Shown in pieces: positions 24,340 through 32,428 of a DNA stretch of 33,053 nt (the first letter of the stretch is position 1; each line of letters starts with the position of its first letter). Below the pieces are notes generated by a model, which was given only the letters and a program-made list of their open reading frames with translations, did not search any database and was not told the DNA's origin. Where the stretch lies: NCBI GenBank assembly GCA_025800125.1, contig JAOXSF010000139.1, positions 1 to 33,053 on the forward strand, written 5' to 3'. A program made the translations under genes and the position numbers. This DNA comes from Marinobacterium sp. (GTDB taxonomy: Bacteria; Pseudomonadota; Gammaproteobacteria; Pseudomonadales; Balneatricaceae).

Positions 24340-25326
24340 ATGCGTGCCCAGATAGTCAACGACAAGGATTACTGCGCACGCATGTTATCAGCCACACTGC
24401 ACGGCACTGGCCGTCTCGCCCAACGTTTACTGCACACCTGGCTGCAGGCCCCTGAACACTACCAACTGATGGCGCTATGTGATGAGCAACGGTCACTGAC
24501 GCAGCTGGTCGAGCTGCTGAAAAATCATGACCAACTGGATTTCAGTACAGCCAACCCCACTATTGACGGCGATACGCTGCGTGTTACTGACAGCTACGGT
24601 ATGGAACACCGGTTAGCTTACAGCCAGCACCTGGCAGATTTTATTGGCCGTTACCCTGTCTGGCTTGAATGCCTTGCTGACACCCCTTCAGAAAATGCCC
24701 AACCGGCTGCAACTGGCAAGCATTTTTTACAGGCCGCCACGCGCTATATGCTGGTGCAGGATGATCAGGGTGCCGACCAGGTAAACGTTATCGGACTGGA
24801 TGAACGACCACCGAAACTGCAAAGCCTCCACGGAGAAACAACTGTAATCTCTTGCGGGTCAGCCCTGCTGAATACCGTTGTACCTCTAGCGCACCAGATA
24901 CAGCAAAAATACCCAGTACAACAGCTGAGTGTGAGCATAACGTCTAACGGCCTATCGTCCGCTATCTGTGACCATATGGCAGTGCAAGCGGTCACACTAC
25001 TGCCTTGGCTAAGCCCTGACCAACTGCAAGTACGGTATACGGCTGACGATGCGGCAACATTCGAAACGACACAGATAGAGTTATGTTTTGAACTGGAACA
25101 ACCATTAAGTAATGAGGCACTCTACCCATTACTGCTGGCATGTACTGCACTGTATGGTTTCCCACCCGTCAACAACACCGCGCCAGCACCCAATACACCA
25201 TGGAATGCACAATTTCCACTGCCACAGTTACGCCTACAGGGTAACCGACTGATATTAAAAGGTTATATAGACAACAGCAGTCTGGCATTGCGTTATCATG
25301 AATTATTAATATCGTCGCTGTCGTAA
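24340..25326 (+). CDS. GAPDH-like protein lacking the catalytic His (last gene of metal operon)
   Basis: 328 residues (ATG 24340; an ATG at 24382 would begin nearer the Rossmann strand). The layout follows glyceraldehyde-3-phosphate dehydrogenase: LHGTGRLAQRLL (~20-31, like GFGRIGR), LVELLKNHD..STANPTIDGDTLRV (like LLKYDSTHG), and VISCGSALLNTVVPLAHQI (~169-187, like SCTTNCLAPLAK) with Cys172 in the nucleophile position. The catalytic His, normally ~27 residues later in TTVHAYT, is absent (SVSITSNG), and the phosphate-binding loop with its Arg/Thr/Gly motif is greatly shortened. It is therefore probably not a standard GAPDH. It lies 81 bp after the divergent binding-protein gene, before the operon terminator. 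Confidence 0.65.
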   Translation: MRAQIVNDKDYCARMLSATLHGTGRLAQRLLHTWLQAPEHYQLMALCDEQRSLTQLVELLKNHDQLDFSTANPTIDGDTLRVTDSYGMEHRLAYSQHLADFIGRYPVWLECLADTPSENAQPAATGKHFLQAATRYMLVQDDQGADQVNVIGLDERPPKLQSLHGETTVISCGSALLNTVVPLAHQIQQKYPVQQLSVSITSNGLSSAICDHMAVQAVTLLPWLSPDQLQVRYTADDAATFETTQIELCFELEQPLSNEALYPLLLACTALYGFPPVNNTAPAPNTPWNAQFPLPQLRLQGNRLILKGYIDNSSLALRYHELLISSLS

Positions 25327-25332
25327 TCATCT

Positions 25333-25366
25333 CCGCCCTGGGTGTTGTACACCCGGGCGGGACTTT
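25333..25366 (+). terminator. Terminator of the metal-uptake operon
   Basis: CCGCCC-T-GGGTGT and ACACCCGGGCGG (25333-25360) form a ~12-bp stem with one bulged T and a very small loop; GACTTTCTGT follows. It lies 7 bp after the GAPDH-like stop. The T run is weak but the stem is very stable. Confidence 0.65.
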
Positions 25367-25421
25367 CTGTGCCAATATCAGCTATGGCTGTGATCAGGCA
25401 CGAAGGCGCATATACGCACCT

Positions 25422-26330
25422 TTATGTCTGCGCACCTGTATCTTGCGCCTCCATATCTGCGAAAAACACCACCAGCCAATCCAGCAGAGCACGCAACGCA
25501 GCGGACTGATGGCGGCGATCACGGTACACCGCATAAATACCCAGTTTGATCGGCTCCCAGTCCGGCAATAACTGCACCAACTCACCCTTTCGCAACTCCG
25601 GTGCCACAACGTAAAGCGGTTGCAGGCTGATACCCATGCCGCTACGTGCGCCATTCAGTAATACCATCGCTTCATTCGCACTGAAATTGCCTTTTACTGC
25701 AATCGATTCGGTGTCTTCACCTCTGGCAAACTGCCACAGGCTGCTGAAATAGGCATATGTCAGACAGTTGTGGGTTGCCAACGCCTGAGGCGTTGCAGGT
25801 ATACCAGCCTGTTGCAGGTAATCCGGTGAAGCAACCAGTGCAGAACGACATACCCCCAGCGGCCGTGCGATCAGGTTTGGGTCCAGATCATTGGTGACAC
25901 GAATGGCCAGATCAATGCGCTGTTCCACCATATTGACTGCATCATTGCTGATATACATATCCAGCGACACCTGAGGGTACTGTTGCAGGAAGCTTTGTAT
26001 CGGTGGCCCCATCACTTTCTGGGCATAAATCTGTGAACAGGTAATACGTAGTTTGCCGCTGGGGGTTTCTGGCTGCTGCCTGTCGATTACCGGAACCTCC
26101 GCCGCCAGTTGTAACAGGGTACGACAATGCGACAGTACCTGTTCACCGGCAGGCGTCAGGCTAAGCCGTCTGGTGGAACGGTGTAATAAACGGGCATCGG
26201 CCCAATCTTCCATCTGTTGCAGATAGCGGCTGACCATTGAACGCGACATATCCAGCCGATTCGCGGCCCCAGCCATACTGCCCTGCTCAACAATGCAGAT
26301 AAAAACTTCAGCAGCTATAAGCCTGTCCAC
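25422..26330 (-). CDS. LysR-family transcriptional regulator
   Basis: 302 residues, GTG start at 26330 with GAGGG 8 nt upstream and the standard MDRL.AAEVFICIVEQGS opening. The winged helix (residues ~1-60) includes AANRLDMSRSMVSRYLQQMED; residues ~90-295 form the periplasmic-binding-like effector domain. The TPAGEQVL and RRLSLT motifs are typical of the CrgA-like subgroup. It is divergent from the metallo-beta-lactamase-fold lipoprotein gene, which it likely controls through the palindrome at 26474-26493. Effector unknown. Confidence 0.93.
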   Translation of the reverse strand: MDRLIAAEVFICIVEQGSMAGAANRLDMSRSMVSRYLQQMEDWADARLLHRSTRRLSLTPAGEQVLSHCRTLLQLAAEVPVIDRQQPETPSGKLRITCSQIYAQKVMGPPIQSFLQQYPQVSLDMYISNDAVNMVEQRIDLAIRVTNDLDPNLIARPLGVCRSALVASPDYLQQAGIPATPQALATHNCLTYAYFSSLWQFARGEDTESIAVKGNFSANEAMVLLNGARSGMGISLQPLYVVAPELRKGELVQLLPDWEPIKLGIYAVYRDRRHQSAALRALLDWLVVFFADMEAQDTGAQT

Positions 26331-26380
26331 TACGTATACCCTCTTTTCATCACACCGCAGGCGGCTAACGTCACTGCCGT

Positions 26381-26462
26381 GAAGCCCATGTCTTTATGGA
26401 ACTCGTGTTTTTATGCAATCCGTGCTTTGTGAAACCTATGCTTTGTAAAACCTATGCTTTGT
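26381..26462. repeat. Five tandem copies of a 16-17 bp unit
   Basis: Copies start at 26381, 26398, 26415, 26431 and 26447; the last two are nearly identical (GAAACCTATGCTTTGT / AAAACCTATGCTTTGT). The array sits in the divergent promoter gap between the LysR and lipoprotein genes. Confidence 0.85.
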
Positions 26463-26473
26463 AAAATCATATA

Positions 26474-26493
26474 GTTGCACCGATATATGCAAC
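26474..26493. promoter_or_regulatory. LysR-type binding site candidate
   Basis: GTTGCA (26474-26479) and TGCAAC (26488-26493) form an inverted repeat with 8 bp between, close to the T-N11-A pattern of LysR sites, located 85 bp upstream of the lipoprotein start codon. Confidence 0.55.
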
Positions 26494-26578
26494 AGTTAGT
26501 GTATTGATATACGGTTTTTAACTCGATATTCGCAACTTAGAATCGCTGCATATCTTAACTGATTCGGAAGCGATCACC

Positions 26579-27484
26579 ATGTTCAAATCTTTCCGCTCTA
26601 CCCTGCTTGCAACCTGTATTGCGGCCAGCGGCCTGGTTGGCTGCAGTGCTGTTAACTCCGCCCCGGAAGCGTTTCAACCTCTGACAGTCGATACCTTTAA
26701 CCCCGGCGAGGCAAGTATCTTTCCGGTCACATCCAGCCTGATCAGTGGCGAAAGTGAAATACTGCTGGTTGACGCCCAGTTCCAGCGCAATGATGCCCAG
26801 GTACTGGTTGATAAGATCCACGCCAGTGGTAAGCAGCTGACTGCTGTTTATATCAGCCACTATGACCCGGACTTCTACTTCGGGCTGGACCTGATCGCCG
26901 ATAACTTCCCCGAAGCAAAGTTTTACGCCACCGCAACAACCGCGAAAAAGATCAAAGCAACCGCGCAACCTAAACTTGACTATTGGGGCCCGATACTGGA
27001 GCAAAATGCACCGCAACGGCTGGTAATGCCGGAAACATTCAGTGGCAACACGCTGATGGTGGACGGCCAGAAAGTTGAAATTGCCGGGCTGGACAGCCAT
27101 GACCCAACCCATACCGTACTATGGATTCCATCCATCAAAACCGTTACCGGTGGCGTGGTGCTGTATGAAAATGTCCACGTATGGATGGCAGACAACCAGA
27201 CGCCAGCCTCCCGTCAGAGTTGGCTGAAAACGCTGGATAACATTGTTGCCTTACAGCCAGACACTATTATTCCAGGCCATGTGGTCGGTGAGAGCGCAAT
27301 GAATATGACCGCCGTGGAGCATACTCGCCGCTATATCCGTCACTTTGAGCAACAGATGGCATTAGCAAGCGACAGTGCTGATCTGGTTCAACGCATGAAA
27401 ACAATCTATCCGAATTTCACCAATATCGGTGACCTGGAACTGAGTGCCAAAGTAGCAATGGGTGAAATGAAATGGCCAATGTGA
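26579..27484 (+). CDS. Metallo-beta-lactamase-fold lipoprotein with altered metal motif
   Basis: 301 residues; the lipobox LVGC (Cys22) predicts a lipid-anchored periplasmic protein. The MBL-fold order is clear: VTSSLISGESEILLVDAQ, then ISHYDPDFYFGLDLI, later DSHDPTHTVLWIP, VLYENVHVW and IIPGHV. The canonical HxHxDH metal motif is here His94-x-Asp96-x-Asp98-Phe99, so two of the four positions are changed, while the outer His residues look retained. Activity may use one metal, or the group may be a distinct subfamily. GGAAG precedes ATG 26579. It is divergent from a LysR gene, the usual arrangement for an effector-induced hydrolase. Confidence 0.85.
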   Translation: MFKSFRSTLLATCIAASGLVGCSAVNSAPEAFQPLTVDTFNPGEASIFPVTSSLISGESEILLVDAQFQRNDAQVLVDKIHASGKQLTAVYISHYDPDFYFGLDLIADNFPEAKFYATATTAKKIKATAQPKLDYWGPILEQNAPQRLVMPETFSGNTLMVDGQKVEIAGLDSHDPTHTVLWIPSIKTVTGGVVLYENVHVWMADNQTPASRQSWLKTLDNIVALQPDTIIPGHVVGESAMNMTAVEHTRRYIRHFEQQMALASDSADLVQRMKTIYPNFTNIGDLELSAKVAMGEMKWPM

Positions 27485-27487
27485 TTT

Positions 27488-27525
27488 GCTGACTCAGCAC
27501 CTGTTAGCTGACTCAGCACTTGTGA
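27488..27525. repeat. Two 19-bp tandem copies directly after a stop codon
   Basis: 27488-27506 and 27507-27525 share GCTGACTCAGCAC and differ at two positions. They begin three bases after the lipoprotein stop codon, between convergent genes. Confidence 0.85.
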
Positions 27526-27551
27526 ACAGTCGGCCCACCCTGCCAGGTAGC

Positions 27552-28556
27552 CTATCCCGCCAGACTAAGCTGACGGTCTTCGCGGGGTGACACGCCAAAC
27601 TGTGCTTTGTAACAGCGAGAAAAATGTGCCGTGGTAGAAAAACCACAGGCAAAGGCAACATCCAGCACCGGACAATGACTGTTCAGAATCCGGTGCCTGG
27701 CTCGCTTGAGCCGCAGTTGCAGATAAAATTGACGGGGTGAACACGCCAGATGGCGGCGAAACAAGCGCTCCAGCTGCCGTTTGGAAATACAGCAATGACG
27801 GGCAATCTCTTCAATGCTGAGCACTTCATCAATATTCGCTTCCATCAATTCGATTGCATCGACCAGGTAAGGGCCAAGCCCACTATAACGAAAGTGCAAT
27901 GTTGTTTTCTGGGCTACGGTGCCGGGCCGGGGGTGTTCCAGTGCCATACGCACACAAAGAGCATCATGGATAGCCGGAGTAAAACGGTCGATCAGCTCAA
28001 ACAACATATCCAGCGTAGCCATCCCTCCGGCACAGGACAGGACAGAGCCACTGAAGGTAAACAAATTGCCATTAAAGCGAATATTCGGGTATAGCTCGGC
28101 TAACTGCTGCTGGTGTTCAACAAAACAACTTGCCCGTTCACCCGCCAATACACCGCAACGAGCCAAAGCATTTACCGCTGATGCCACCGCAACCAGCAAA
28201 CCGCCGCGACGGCGGTGTCGCTTAACGACAGTCGCCAACGATTCAGGCAAAAGCGTATTGATTGCTGCGCCCCCCAATACCAGTACCACATCACAGGGGG
28301 CTGGCGGCATTACGGTCAGTTGCTCCGCTGTTAACCACTGTACGGTTTCATCAACGACAGCTGACGTGACCGCTGTGCATTCTCTATGCACAGTAGCCGA
28401 TTGTGACTGACAGCTCACCAGCCGTAACTGATAACGGGGTAATTCTAATAGCTGGTTTGCCTCTTGCAGCAGCGCCTGCAATATAGTCAGCGATAGCTGG
28501 GAATATTCTTCACATAGCAATATATAAAAACGGATTGTGGGAGACCGGTTATTCAC
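27552..28556 (-). CDS. GlxA-type AraC-family regulator
   Basis: 334 residues. An N-terminal DJ-1/PfpI-like domain (~8-210), with DVVLVLGG, VAVASAVNALARCGVLAGERAS and FSGSVLSCAGGMATLDMLFELI, is joined to a C-terminal AraC double helix-turn-helix (~225-330; EANIDEVLSIEEIARHCCISKRQLERLFRRHL..SP..FYLQLRLKRAR). This architecture is shared by regulators of carnitine, glycine betaine and related amine use (CdhR, GbdR type). AAGGAG precedes ATG 28556. It is the last gene on the same strand as the AzlD, AzlC, GbcB-like and amine oxidase genes, 36 bp after azlD, so it is likely their activator; the inducer is not known. Confidence 0.92.
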   Translation of the reverse strand: MNNRSPTIRFYILLCEEYSQLSLTILQALLQEANQLLELPRYQLRLVSCQSQSATVHRECTAVTSAVVDETVQWLTAEQLTVMPPAPCDVVLVLGGAAINTLLPESLATVVKRHRRRGGLLVAVASAVNALARCGVLAGERASCFVEHQQQLAELYPNIRFNGNLFTFSGSVLSCAGGMATLDMLFELIDRFTPAIHDALCVRMALEHPRPGTVAQKTTLHFRYSGLGPYLVDAIELMEANIDEVLSIEEIARHCCISKRQLERLFRRHLACSPRQFYLQLRLKRARHRILNSHCPVLDVAFACGFSTTAHFSRCYKAQFGVSPREDRQLSLAG

Positions 28557-28592
28557 GGCTATCTCCTTGCAGGACGTCAGGCATTTTTAAGC

Positions 28593-28925
28593 TCAGCCTG
28601 CCAACCAGTTCAATAGCCAGAGGCAGAGCATCCCAGCGACGACGGGCCAAAATACACTACGACTGAAACGGGCAATCAGTACCGTTACCAATGCGGCAAC
28701 AATCTGCATCGGTGCCCACTGGTAATCAGTTGCTGGGCGACTGAACAGAATGGCTGGCACACATAACGCCGCCAGAATCGCCGGAGGTAACACCGCCAAC
28801 AAATGACGACTGCGCTCCAGCAGATGCCGTGTGCTACCGTGCAATTCAATAAATGACAGCCGGATAAGGAAGGTGCCCAACCCGGCAGCCAGAAACAGTA
28901 ACCAGAGCATCAAAGTGTCATTCAC
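28593..28925 (-). CDS. azlD: AzlD-family membrane protein
   Basis: 110 residues from GTG 28925, which has a GGGGG about 8 nt upstream and overlaps the azlC stop; a GTG at 28931 is the alternative. Four hydrophobic segments and the conserved FLIRLSFIELHG..R..LLAVLPPAILAALCVPAIL pattern define AzlD. Together with AzlC it forms a two-subunit exporter; the characterised pairs export branched-chain amino acids or analogues. Here the pair lies within an amine-catabolism-type cluster. Confidence 0.88.
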   Translation of the reverse strand: MNDTLMLWLLFLAAGLGTFLIRLSFIELHGSTRHLLERSRHLLAVLPPAILAALCVPAILFSRPATDYQWAPMQIVAALVTVLIARFSRSVFWPVVAGMLCLWLLNWLAG

Positions 28926-29718
28926 GCTCACCCCCACCTGACTGATCACCTTTTTTCCGTCCTCGGCCTGCACCCTTCGACCAGGCCGACTTAAACCAGA
29001 TCGACTTAAACCCGGCCGACAAGCCAAGCCCTGCCCCGGCACCTGCGACAACGGCCAGGATAAAACCGGTGTTATAGGGCATACGCTGAAACAGCACCGC
29101 TGCTATACCCGCCACCACAGCCACCAGCAGTAAGCCTGGCCGGGTAATCGTTGTCACCAGCATCGCCAGAAACGCCAGCGGGATGGTGAATTCCAGTGAC
29201 CAGTGCGCCGGAATGCTGGCTCCCAGTGCAATACCGGCCACCACCGACAGCACCCAGGCCAGCCACATCGCACCGGCGACCCCCAGCAGATACCAGAGCT
29301 GTTCTCCCCGGCTACGCTGTTGCTGTGCAGGCGTAGCACAAAGACCATAGGCCTGGTCTGACAGCATATAAGCAACAGGCCAGCGCTTATGACGCGGTAA
29401 CGGTGCTAATAACGGGGCAAAGGTTGCGCTGTAGATTGCAAAACGCAGGTTCACTACCACCGACGTTAGTACAATGATCACAAAGGGAGCATTTTCCTGA
29501 ATCAGCTGATAAGCAGCCAGCTGCGCTGCCCCTGCAAAAAACAGCACGGTCATGCCGATGATGGTTTCAGGGCTCATCCCCAGCGCCAGGCCATTGGCAC
29601 CGGCAATCAGCCCGAACGGCAATACACCGGACACCAGCGGCAGAAGGTCTCGCACACCGAGCCAGAACTGGCTGCGATAACGGGCAAAACCTTCACTGGT
29701 GAACGGGTCAGCACTCAA
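28918..29718 (-). CDS. azlC: AzlC-family exporter large subunit
   Basis: 266 residues. The family motifs GVRDLLPLVSGVLPFGLIAGA near the N-terminus, AAQLAAYQLI, VNLRFAIYSATFAPLL and DQAYGL are present, with 6-8 membrane segments. The start is a TTG at 29718, overlapping the 3' end of the GbcB-like gene by 11 bp; there is no ATG before the conserved core, so translation is probably coupled. The C-terminal tail (GFKSIWFKSAWSKGAGRGRKKG) is lysine-rich and encoded by a 15-bp repeat (28981-29025). Confidence 0.85.
   Translation of the reverse strand: MSADPFTSEGFARYRSQFWLGVRDLLPLVSGVLPFGLIAGANGLALGMSPETIIGMTVLFFAGAAQLAAYQLIQENAPFVIIVLTSVVVNLRFAIYSATFAPLLAPLPRHKRWPVAYMLSDQAYGLCATPAQQQRSRGEQLWYLLGVAGAMWLAWVLSVVAGIALGASIPAHWSLEFTIPLAFLAMLVTTITRPGLLLVAVVAGIAAVLFQRMPYNTGFILAVVAGAGAGLGLSAGFKSIWFKSAWSKGAGRGRKKGDQSGGGERE
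28981..29025 (-). repeat. 15-bp tandem repeat in the azlC 3' end
   Basis: Units at 28981-28995, 28996-29010 and 29011-29025 (CCAGGCCGACTTAAA and variants) lengthen the cytosolic tail of AzlC. Confidence 0.75.
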
Positions 29719-30817
29719 TTTCAGCGTCGCTGTTCAGGGTACTGCAACAGGACAGTACATACCCCTGCGCCATCTCCTCTTCCGTGATACCACCGTTATG
29801 ATCCATTGCCACATCACCGGAAATCACTTTGACACGACAGGCACCACAAATACCGACACCGCAGGCTTTTGCGATATTGACACCAGCTGCCGCAGCGGCT
29901 TCGTTCAGGTTAGTGCCAACGGCAACAGCAGCGTTCTGCTCACGGTCGTTGAAGCTGATCTGCACCATCGCCTGATCAATCTGCTCTGCCTGTTCCGCTT
30001 CGTCGGCGTGCTGTTCAGCGCGTTTCACATCTTTAGCCGGTGTCGCCCCGAACGATTCCTCATGGTAACGCTGCATATCGTAACCAGCCTCTTCCAGCAT
30101 GGTACGTACCGCGTTCATATAAGGTTCCGGGCCACAACAGAACACCTCACGCTCCATAAAGTCCGGCGCAATCAGCTGCAACATCTGCAAATTCATATAA
30201 CCACGGTAACCGGTCCAGGCCTGGCCGATTTCAGTGCGTTCACAGATCAGATGGGCCCTGAAGTTGTCGATGCGGGTCGACATATACTCCAGCTCTTTGT
30301 GGAAGATGATGTCAGCAGGTGTACGGGCGCTATGGGCAAACACCATATCGACATCAGAGTCGGTATCGAACCACCAGCGCGCCATCGACATCACAGGGGT
30401 AATACCTACGCCACCAGACAATAGCAGTGCTTTCTCGGTTGGGAAATCCAGACAGTTGAAATTCCCCACCGGGCCATGCACCGCAATCTGATCGCCTTCA
30501 TTCAGATTGTCATGCAGCCAGTTAGACACCACCCCGCCAGGCACCCGTTTGACGGTAATGGAGAAACTGTACGGAATAGAAGGGGAGCTGGAAATAGTGT
30601 AGGAACGCATGACACGCTCGCCATTAATTTCCAGCTCCAGGGTAACAAACTGGCCCGGTTTGAAGAAAAACAGCACCGGCTGATTCATACCAAAGGTAAA
30701 AGTCGTAACGTCATGGGTTTCCTGAATTACCTTGACGCAACGTACCAGGTGGCGGCCATTGGACCATGTCTGAACCATCATCGGGTTCATAAAGTCCGAG
30801 GTATTAAATTGACTCAT
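29708..30817 (-). CDS. GbcB-like demethylase reductase (FAD/NAD domain plus 2Fe-2S ferredoxin)
   Basis: 369 residues. The N-terminal ferredoxin-reductase module (~25-260) has RSYTISSSP for FAD, LLLSGGVGITPVMSM for NAD(P)H, and FCCGPEPYM. The C-terminal plant-type ferredoxin (~285-369) has Cys319, Cys324, Cys327 and Cys357 in C-x4-C-x2-C-x29-C. This is the reductase half of Rieske-type N-demethylases such as glycine betaine demethylase, passing electrons from NADH to the oxygenase. The Rieske oxygenase partner (GbcA type) is not in the window. Its stop overlaps the azlC start, and it lies 121 bp after the amine oxidase gene. Confidence 0.88.
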   Translation of the reverse strand: MSQFNTSDFMNPMMVQTWSNGRHLVRCVKVIQETHDVTTFTFGMNQPVLFFFKPGQFVTLELEINGERVMRSYTISSSPSIPYSFSITVKRVPGGVVSNWLHDNLNEGDQIAVHGPVGNFNCLDFPTEKALLLSGGVGITPVMSMARWWFDTDSDVDMVFAHSARTPADIIFHKELEYMSTRIDNFRAHLICERTEIGQAWTGYRGYMNLQMLQLIAPDFMEREVFCCGPEPYMNAVRTMLEEAGYDMQRYHEESFGATPAKDVKRAEQHADEAEQAEQIDQAMVQISFNDREQNAAVAVGTNLNEAAAAAGVNIAKACGVGICGACRVKVISGDVAMDHNGGITEEEMAQGYVLSCCSTLNSDAEIEC

Positions 30818-30938
30818 TATCTGTATAACCCCTTATAACCCGCCAGGCGGGTTGCTGTTGTTGTTATGGGTTGCGGTTGTTATCGATTGCTGTTAGTCGA
30901 TGGTTGTTACAAACAGCCTTGCAGCTGAGGCTCAGACA

Positions 30939-32291
30939 TCAAAGCTCAATACCCGCCTGCCACTCTTTCCAGAGCATGGTTGCATTCGCACCTAATGACA
31001 GGAAGGGCTCTGGCGGCAGCAGTGAAGGCTGTTGATGATCGAGAAATTCGCTTAACAGCTCAGATTGCCCCAATACTGCCTGTTCAGCAGCCATCATGCC
31101 AGACAGCGTGCCTTTCACCGTCCCCAGTCCATTCTGGCAACAGGCTGACCAGATGCGATCTTCTACTTCACCAAACGCAGGCATTGAATTCCAGGACAGG
31201 CACAAACGCCCTCCCCAGCGGTATTCCATATCAATGCCCGCCAGCATCGGGAAGCGGTTCGCGAATGCGCGATCCTGCAACTTTGCTGCCCGCCGCATAT
31301 TGGCAGGGCTGGCTTCTATCGACTGATTAAGCGTAGCGTGATTTCGTACCACCAACCGATCACCACTACCCATCAGGTCAGAGCTACGTCGCACCGTAGT
31401 GCCCATCGGGTCAGCAGGTAACATGCCCCAGTCACTCACACCACCAAGGCGACGTACTTCGTCTGCTGTCAGCGCACGGGTCATAGAGGCGTAGGTGAAC
31501 ACATGCAGCAGGCGGCGCGGATAGAAACCAAAGGACTGCACATGGCCATTAACGGCCAGAATAATATTGCGCGCCTGTACTTTACCGTTGGGAGTAATCA
31601 GAGTGTGTCGATCACCCGGTTCAATACTGGTAACCGGTGAGTTTTCAAAGATGGATATAGAATCTGCCAGACCCTCTGCTGCTGCCCGAATAAATGCCGC
31701 TGGCTGAATCATTACCGCGCCAGGTGTGTAGAGACCTTTCTGGTAAAAATCAGTACCGGTCCAGTCTTTCATATCACGGGCTGACTTGAGTTCAAACGGC
31801 TCACCCAGCGCTTGCAAATGGGCACAATAACTGTCGATATGAGCAATGCCTTTGTCAGAACCGGCACCGGTCATTTTGCCGCAGCGATCATAAATTCTGG
31901 TGTCCATGGCAAAGTCTTCCGCCATATCACCGGCAAAATCAATCGCTGCACGGTTGAGGTAGATCTGCTGTCTGTCCCGTTCCTGCGAACCCGCATAACT
32001 TTCGGAATTCAATTCATGGGGCAGGTCGATCATAAAACCGCTATTTCGTCCGGCCGGGCCATCTGCCAACCGCCCCGCTTCCAGCAGCACAATCTTCTCA
32101 TTCCCCACCAGCTGGCTGAGCCGCCGCGCAGCTGCAATACCGGAAAAACCACCGCCAACGACCACCCAGTCTGCCTGGAGGGTCTGGTCCAGCTGCGCGT
32201 ATGGCGTAGCATCGGTCAGAATCCGGTTCCAGGCTGCCGGGCCCGGGTCTTTAGGCAGACGCTTTACGTTTATTATTTTGTTGTCTGTCAT
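30939..32291 (-). CDS. FAD-dependent amine oxidoreductase (DAO family, PuuB/OrdL-like)
   Basis: 450 residues. The dinucleotide-binding motif VVVGGGFSGIAAARRL (GxGxxG at 46-51) and the following LLEAGRLADGPAGRNSGFM, typical of gamma-glutamylputrescine oxidase and sarcosine-oxidase-like enzymes, are clear; the C-terminal GGRLCLSWNSMPAFG and QNGLGTVKGTLSG close the FAD site. It would oxidise a C-N bond of an amine to an aldehyde, matching the adjacent aldehyde dehydrogenase. ATG 32291 starts MTDNKIINVKRLP. The exact amine is not known. Confidence 0.88.
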   Translation of the reverse strand: MTDNKIINVKRLPKDPGPAAWNRILTDATPYAQLDQTLQADWVVVGGGFSGIAAARRLSQLVGNEKIVLLEAGRLADGPAGRNSGFMIDLPHELNSESYAGSQERDRQQIYLNRAAIDFAGDMAEDFAMDTRIYDRCGKMTGAGSDKGIAHIDSYCAHLQALGEPFELKSARDMKDWTGTDFYQKGLYTPGAVMIQPAAFIRAAAEGLADSISIFENSPVTSIEPGDRHTLITPNGKVQARNIILAVNGHVQSFGFYPRRLLHVFTYASMTRALTADEVRRLGGVSDWGMLPADPMGTTVRRSSDLMGSGDRLVVRNHATLNQSIEASPANMRRAAKLQDRAFANRFPMLAGIDMEYRWGGRLCLSWNSMPAFGEVEDRIWSACCQNGLGTVKGTLSGMMAAEQAVLGQSELLSEFLDHQQPSLLPPEPFLSLGANATMLWKEWQAGIEL

Positions 32292-32359
32292 CTGTGTTTA
32301 CACCTGCACCAGTACCACACAACCTGGACAGTTTTCGCGCTGAGCGACAAATTCAGGCC

Positions 32360-32393
32360 GCAGTATGCCCTGCCCTGTCGCGGGACATACTGC
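32360..32393 (-). other. Intercistronic hairpin between the aldehyde dehydrogenase and the amine oxidase
   Basis: GCAGTATG (32360-32367) and CATACTGC (32386-32393) pair perfectly, and CCTGC/GCGGG extend the stem inward. No T run follows on the minus strand, so it may stabilise or trim the polycistronic mRNA rather than terminate it. Confidence 0.55.
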
Positions 32394-32428
32394 AAATAGG
32401 TGGTAAGGGATTGTTATAAAAGGCGTGA

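Noticed and set aside
24340-25326. Annotating this gene as a true glycolytic GAPDH
   Set aside because: The catalytic His and the phosphate-binding loop are missing, so a standard GAPDH function is not supported.
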